Below are positions 59,910 through 64,000 of a stretch of DNA of 64,000 bases, in pieces. The translations under genes were made by a program, and so were the position numbers. How positions within the stretch are numbered: the stretch's first letter is position 1; every line of letters starts with the position of its first letter. The stretch is taken from assembly GCA_021613335.1 (NCBI GenBank), contig JAJTWR010000269.1, forward strand, positions 493,501-557,500. The letters are read 5' to 3'. The notes beneath the pieces are model-generated. The model searched no databases. It was not told the DNA's origin and worked only from the letters and a program-made list of their open reading frames with translations. The stretch comes from Whitmania pigra (Eukaryota > Annelida > Clitellata > Hirudinida > Haemopidae).

Positions 59910-62900
59910 TCAGCTCTTCACCGTGTCATTTTTGACCAGATTGCTTTCACTGTTTTTGTTGATAGCCGAATACGTTTTCGGCTTTCGGCGAACAGTTCCG
60001 CTTTTCGAAGACGGAAACGGGTTTTCAAATTCAAAGTCATCTTCGGCTTGAGGATTGCAGTTGTCCTCGCCAATGTAGGTTTCCCTTGGCTGAGCGATCG
60101 AAGGCTGAACTTGCTGGGGAGGGTTGGGGCACTTCAATATGCTCGTGGGAACTGTGGCGCTGAGGACGGATGGTTGTAGGTATTCGGCAGAACTCTAAAA
60201 ATGCAATAGAAAGTCGATAGAGTTTTTAGTACTATAATTAATAATTACGTCATTGTAATAACAAAGTAAAGTAAATAAAGTAATTGTTATTTAACAACAT
60301 ACTTTTAAAGTATTTGTAAAGCAGTAAATTTTATAATATAAATAAACAATAATTTAAATAAATTTTAGCATTATAAATACATGTTTGATAGTTCATAAAA
60401 GGCAAAGATTGACATTCAGTATCAGCACATATCACTATAACCTGTGTTCTTTGTAAGATGGAGCATTCTCTCGACGGATCAGAAGTCCCTGATCTAGGGC
60501 TGCTTGTACTGCTGCGAAAATCTGTGCTCAATCTTTTGTGGCGTCCTTTGTGTTCCTTGAAGGACTTCAGAGAACCTCCCTTTTCAACCTGATCGACGCG
60601 CTTCAAGTGCTGGCAAGTTTTTGGCAGGTTGACCAGAGGATTGCGAGTTATGACCAGTTCCAATGCCAGACCAGATGAGGCTATTAAGGGTACAAGTTGG
60701 CTACAATCCATGTCTCTGGTTTTCGTGGCGTTTACCTGTAAAAATTTGGTCAATAATTAGGCTTATTTATAATTAAACTTATTTAAATTAGGCTTATTAT
60801 CCAATTGCAACATAAAAGGACGTACTTGCAATATTCTATCAAAAGGTTTCAGCTTGGAAGATGCAGGACCGCCTGGTCTTATGGCGCTGACGTAAACCCC
60901 TTTCTCGAAAACCCCGTCGGATAAGCTGAAGCCGAAATCGTCTCTGTCCCTCGCCTTCGTGAGAGAGACCTTGAGGAGCTCTATGGGAGTTGGTGTGAAA
61001 ATGTTCTGCAACTGTTCTTCCACCTCCTTTAGTTGAATCTCACCTTCTGGCATGGACGTATGGGCTCTATCTCCGTCACTAGCAATTGTGAAAAGGTTTT
61101 TAAATAAAAAAATATCTTTGCTATTTGAAAACATAGTAACGAGATCTATTTATCGACTTTTTGTAGATATATTCTGGAGTGGGCGCGATTGATTTCAAAA
61201 CTCCTATTTCATAAGTTGTTTTCAGTTTTGTAGAAAAATTAAAAGCATATACACTAACGGACATTCAGTAATAGATGGAAGTTGAACAGTTTCTGGATTG
61301 CTCTGGGTTGTGCTTTGAGGACTGTCTTTGACCACATTTTGCTGAAGAATTGGATGATCTCCCTCGCTATCCGCTATCACTTCGGCAATGTCAGGGAGGT
61401 CGCTGAAACTGTCCATGGCTGGACTCATGTTGAGCCTCAACTGGTCGAGTTCGTCTAATCTAGAAGTTTTATTTTTCAAATTAGTTTTAAAGCAAAATGT
61501 TGACTCTATGTATGATGAATGAATGTTAACTCATTCAACTGAAACCAATGACATTAAACACCTCAAAAGAGATTCAATTTTTTACCTTTTTGACCACTCG
61601 TCGGCGTCGCTGCTTTTTCTATCCACTTCTATAACCACCGGGGAGAGACCAGGATTCCCGGCATTCACGAGGCCATTGCCGTCCTTGTTAAACTCGCGAT
61701 CCTGCCATCTCATGACATTCTCTGCTCCGGATGACGAGGGTAAAGGAGCGTTGGAGGTAACACTTCCGCCGGCACTGGTGTCGATGCCGGCGTCGCTAGA
61801 TGAGGTAGTCACTGCGATGCTCGAGGTTGGGTTTTCGAGGCTGCTCTGATGGACGAGGGTTTGCGTTGGGGTGATTTTCGGTGAAATTGTGGACGTCATG
61901 TCATGATTGACGTCATCGCTCTGTTCGTTTACCGAATCTGTCGAGAAGAGAGTAACAATACAATTATGAATTGAAATTGTATGTTATTGTTGTTAATTGT
62001 TGTTATTGATCATTATATTATGAATGTAAATGGTAATTAATGTCATAAATGGACAAATCCGAATGAATTATAAATCTATAATATTGTTATTAATTAATTG
62101 ATTAATACATTAGTCATTAATTGTATATTATAAATGTACATGGCAATTAATATTTTAAATTGGCACTACCGAAATAATGCTGGGACCGCGAACGATGCCT
62201 GAGAGAAGGATGGCAGAATACTTTGGCACCAGCCGCCAAATAACCATCTGGACCAGCCGAACTACCCCAAGATTCCAAGGCACTGTCCATGCTCTGGAAT
62301 GTTTATTGTAAATAGAAGGATGTATGACTTTGCTTGAAATTATAAATTATCATTATTATTATAAGTAAAATAAATAGAAAGAAATAAAAAAGAATAGAAA
62401 TATTTTATATTAACATCATTAAAATAGTTGAATTATAACATTTAACAAATATGCGTTGAATATAAATTCAAAGTTATGTTAAATATTTATAAAGTTATAT
62501 TTAATTTATATATGTATCATGTTTAATACTTACGCCAAGCCCTTTTTCCAGTTTCGTTTCTGGATCTAAAATTATTATATTTTAAATATCACATTTATAA
62601 ATAAATAATTATTAACGACGCTTAAAATAATTATTTATAATTTTCACTAAACAATTTTTAACAACTTTAAAATCTCTTCGATTTTAACCAGCATTCTGCT
62701 TACCTCTTTTATTGGCAGGTCTCGTAATCTTTAGGGTGACCGAGGGTCCCGCATTTTGCAACAAATGGACGGCGTCCGTGGGTGTCTTGCCCCTGAGACT
62801 GGTTCCATTGATGGCCAGAAGTCTATCCCCAACGTGAAGTGCCCCAGTGCTGAAGTGGTTTAATGTAAATACGGTATTTAGGGGTACCCATCCATATCCC

Positions 62901-63800
62901 TAGGTTCACAGGTCATAACCCTTGATTCAACCTAAGCTATGATCAAAAATGAAGTTACAAGCTATAATATTGCCTCTGACGCTGAGACTTATGGCCTTTT
63001 TGTAAATAAACATACTATTATTGTTGTTAACACTTTTAATATTATTATTATTATTATTATTATTATATTTGTAAACTTAATTTGTAATTATAATGCACCA
63101 TAATAAATACAACTGTTTATTACCGCTCAGCCATTCCGCCCGGCAGTAGGCTGGATATGTAAATTGGTCCAAACGGTTCCTCGCTGCCAGATACCATGAT
63201 GCCTACTGGTCCTGCAAACTTTGGCAGTTCTACAGTGTACGTGATGAGGTGAGATGGATCAGGTTCGTCTGTTGTTGATGATGGAACCAGAAGGTAGAAC
63301 ATATTAGATAGAATATAGACGGTACACATGTTAAGTCTAATTAATGAGTTAATTGAACTCTGACCTGCAAAACCTTCATCTTTTTGAATGGTCAGTTTGA
63401 CAATGTCGTGTGTATCTTGCAATATTCTGGCGCTGTCTTCTAAAGAACATTGGAGGTCATCCAGTCTGACGTTGTCGATTGCCAACAGTTTGTCACCGGG
63501 TTGTATTGACCCAGTCCTGAGGGGAAGATTAATTTTTTTTTACTTTTCAATGAATGAATTTTTTTTAGCAATATTTGCATAAAATGTTTCTTAAAAGATT
63601 TTCTTAAATAATTATCTTTATAGATTGATTAATAATAACGATGACGTTAATTAATAATAATCACATATTTGTTGCTTATTATAGATAATGAATAAAATGA
63701 TTTTAAAATATTTTTATCAGCATTTTTTTTGTATCAACCTGTGGGCTACGCTTCCTTTCTTGACGTCAGAAATGACCAGATGTTGTCCAGGTTTTCTGTT
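59910..63800 (-). CDS. GRIP family multi-PDZ scaffold, 3' part (PDZ5 to C-terminus; partial)
   Basis: Orthologue of glutamate receptor-interacting protein (GRIP1/2; Drosophila Grip). Exons about: 63739-63800 ([17 protein letters not shown]5), 63365-63518 ([14 protein letters not shown]), 63123-63270 ([25 protein letters not shown] split: PDZ6 start, [15 protein letters not shown]), 62703-62849 ([21 protein letters not shown]), 62535-62566, 62164-62294, 61586-61938, 61257-61460 (Ser/Thr-rich linker), 60827-61080 and 60440-60735 (PDZ7: [25 protein letters not shown], then [11 protein letters not shown]), and 59910-60195 with the stop. PDZ numbering follows vertebrate GRIP. PDZ1-4 must lie right of the window. 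The protein anchors receptors and kinesin cargo in neurons and muscle; here it is identified by sequence only. Confidence 0.9.
62970..63012 (+). mobile_element. SINE tail fragment in a GRIP intron
   Basis: GCCTCTGACGCTGAGACTTAT followed by GGCCTTTTTGTAAATAAAC matches the 3' part of the SINE family (GCCTCTGACGCTATGCATAT, then GGCGCTATATAAATAAA, at 10,792, minus strand). The head is not recognisable. Confidence 0.55.
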
Positions 63801-64000
63801 CTGTGGACCTAATTGAGTACAAAATAATATTGCTAAAGGTGAGCTTTTGAGTTTTGACTACTTAGTTATAGACCATTTTAATAATATTTACTAACTACTA
63901 ATTAATAATTAAATTAGTAATTATTAGCTGTAATTATTATGGCTAGCTGTATTATAACATATTATTATAACTATAATACTTTGTTATAATTTTTACTTCT

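Overview
The window is nuclear DNA from an animal, most likely an invertebrate bilaterian: about 70% A+T, short GT-AG introns with a few GC-AG ones, long ATT triplet arrays, SINE/LINE/hAT debris, and metazoan gene families (adhesion GPCR, TM6SF, GRIP, PIH1D1, PRPF4B, Pcf11-like). I could not assign a phylum. Nearly all genes lie on the minus strand, so they read from high to low coordinates. Exon borders below were worked out by hand from splice dinucleotides and intron phase; every junction was checked for phase unless stated.

1-27,930: a roughly 14-kb tandem duplication. Each unit holds a TM6SF gene and, upstream of it on the same strand, a large adhesion GPCR with two C-type lectin domains, an Ig-like domain, a helical stretch, an HRM-like domain, a GAIN/GPS domain and 7TM. 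Copy A (left) has a one-base deletion in the Ig exon and carries a hAT transposon that is absent at the matching site in copy B. Copy B has a one-base insertion that truncates its cytoplasmic tail, and its TM6SF gene is cut by the duplication breakpoint near 13,995.

28,400-39,250: a cluster of four intronless genes encoding proteins that resemble only the C-terminal zinc-finger region of the mRNA 3'-end factor Pcf11. One is divergent (minus strand) and three are near-identical (plus strand) with a variable 7-residue Pro/Met repeat. The middle plus-strand copy has lost its promoter side to a LINE fragment and is truncated in its last zinc finger. A secreted PAN-like/C-type lectin gene and two mobile elements lie among them.

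40,150-49,240: a third adhesion GPCR (copy C), shorter at the N-terminus (HRM, GAIN/GPS, 7TM, no lectin domains), with long triplet-repeat-rich introns and one exon that looks partly overwritten by sequence from copies A/B.

50,200-63,800: housekeeping and scaffold genes: PIH1D1 (R2TP cochaperone), a candidate small Ser-Gly-rich protein on the plus strand, intronless PRP4 kinase (PRPF4B) with a Arg-Asp/Arg-Glu repeat, and the 3' part of GRIP (multi-PDZ scaffold), which runs off the right edge. A tRNA-derived SINE family is scattered through the window (at least five copies).
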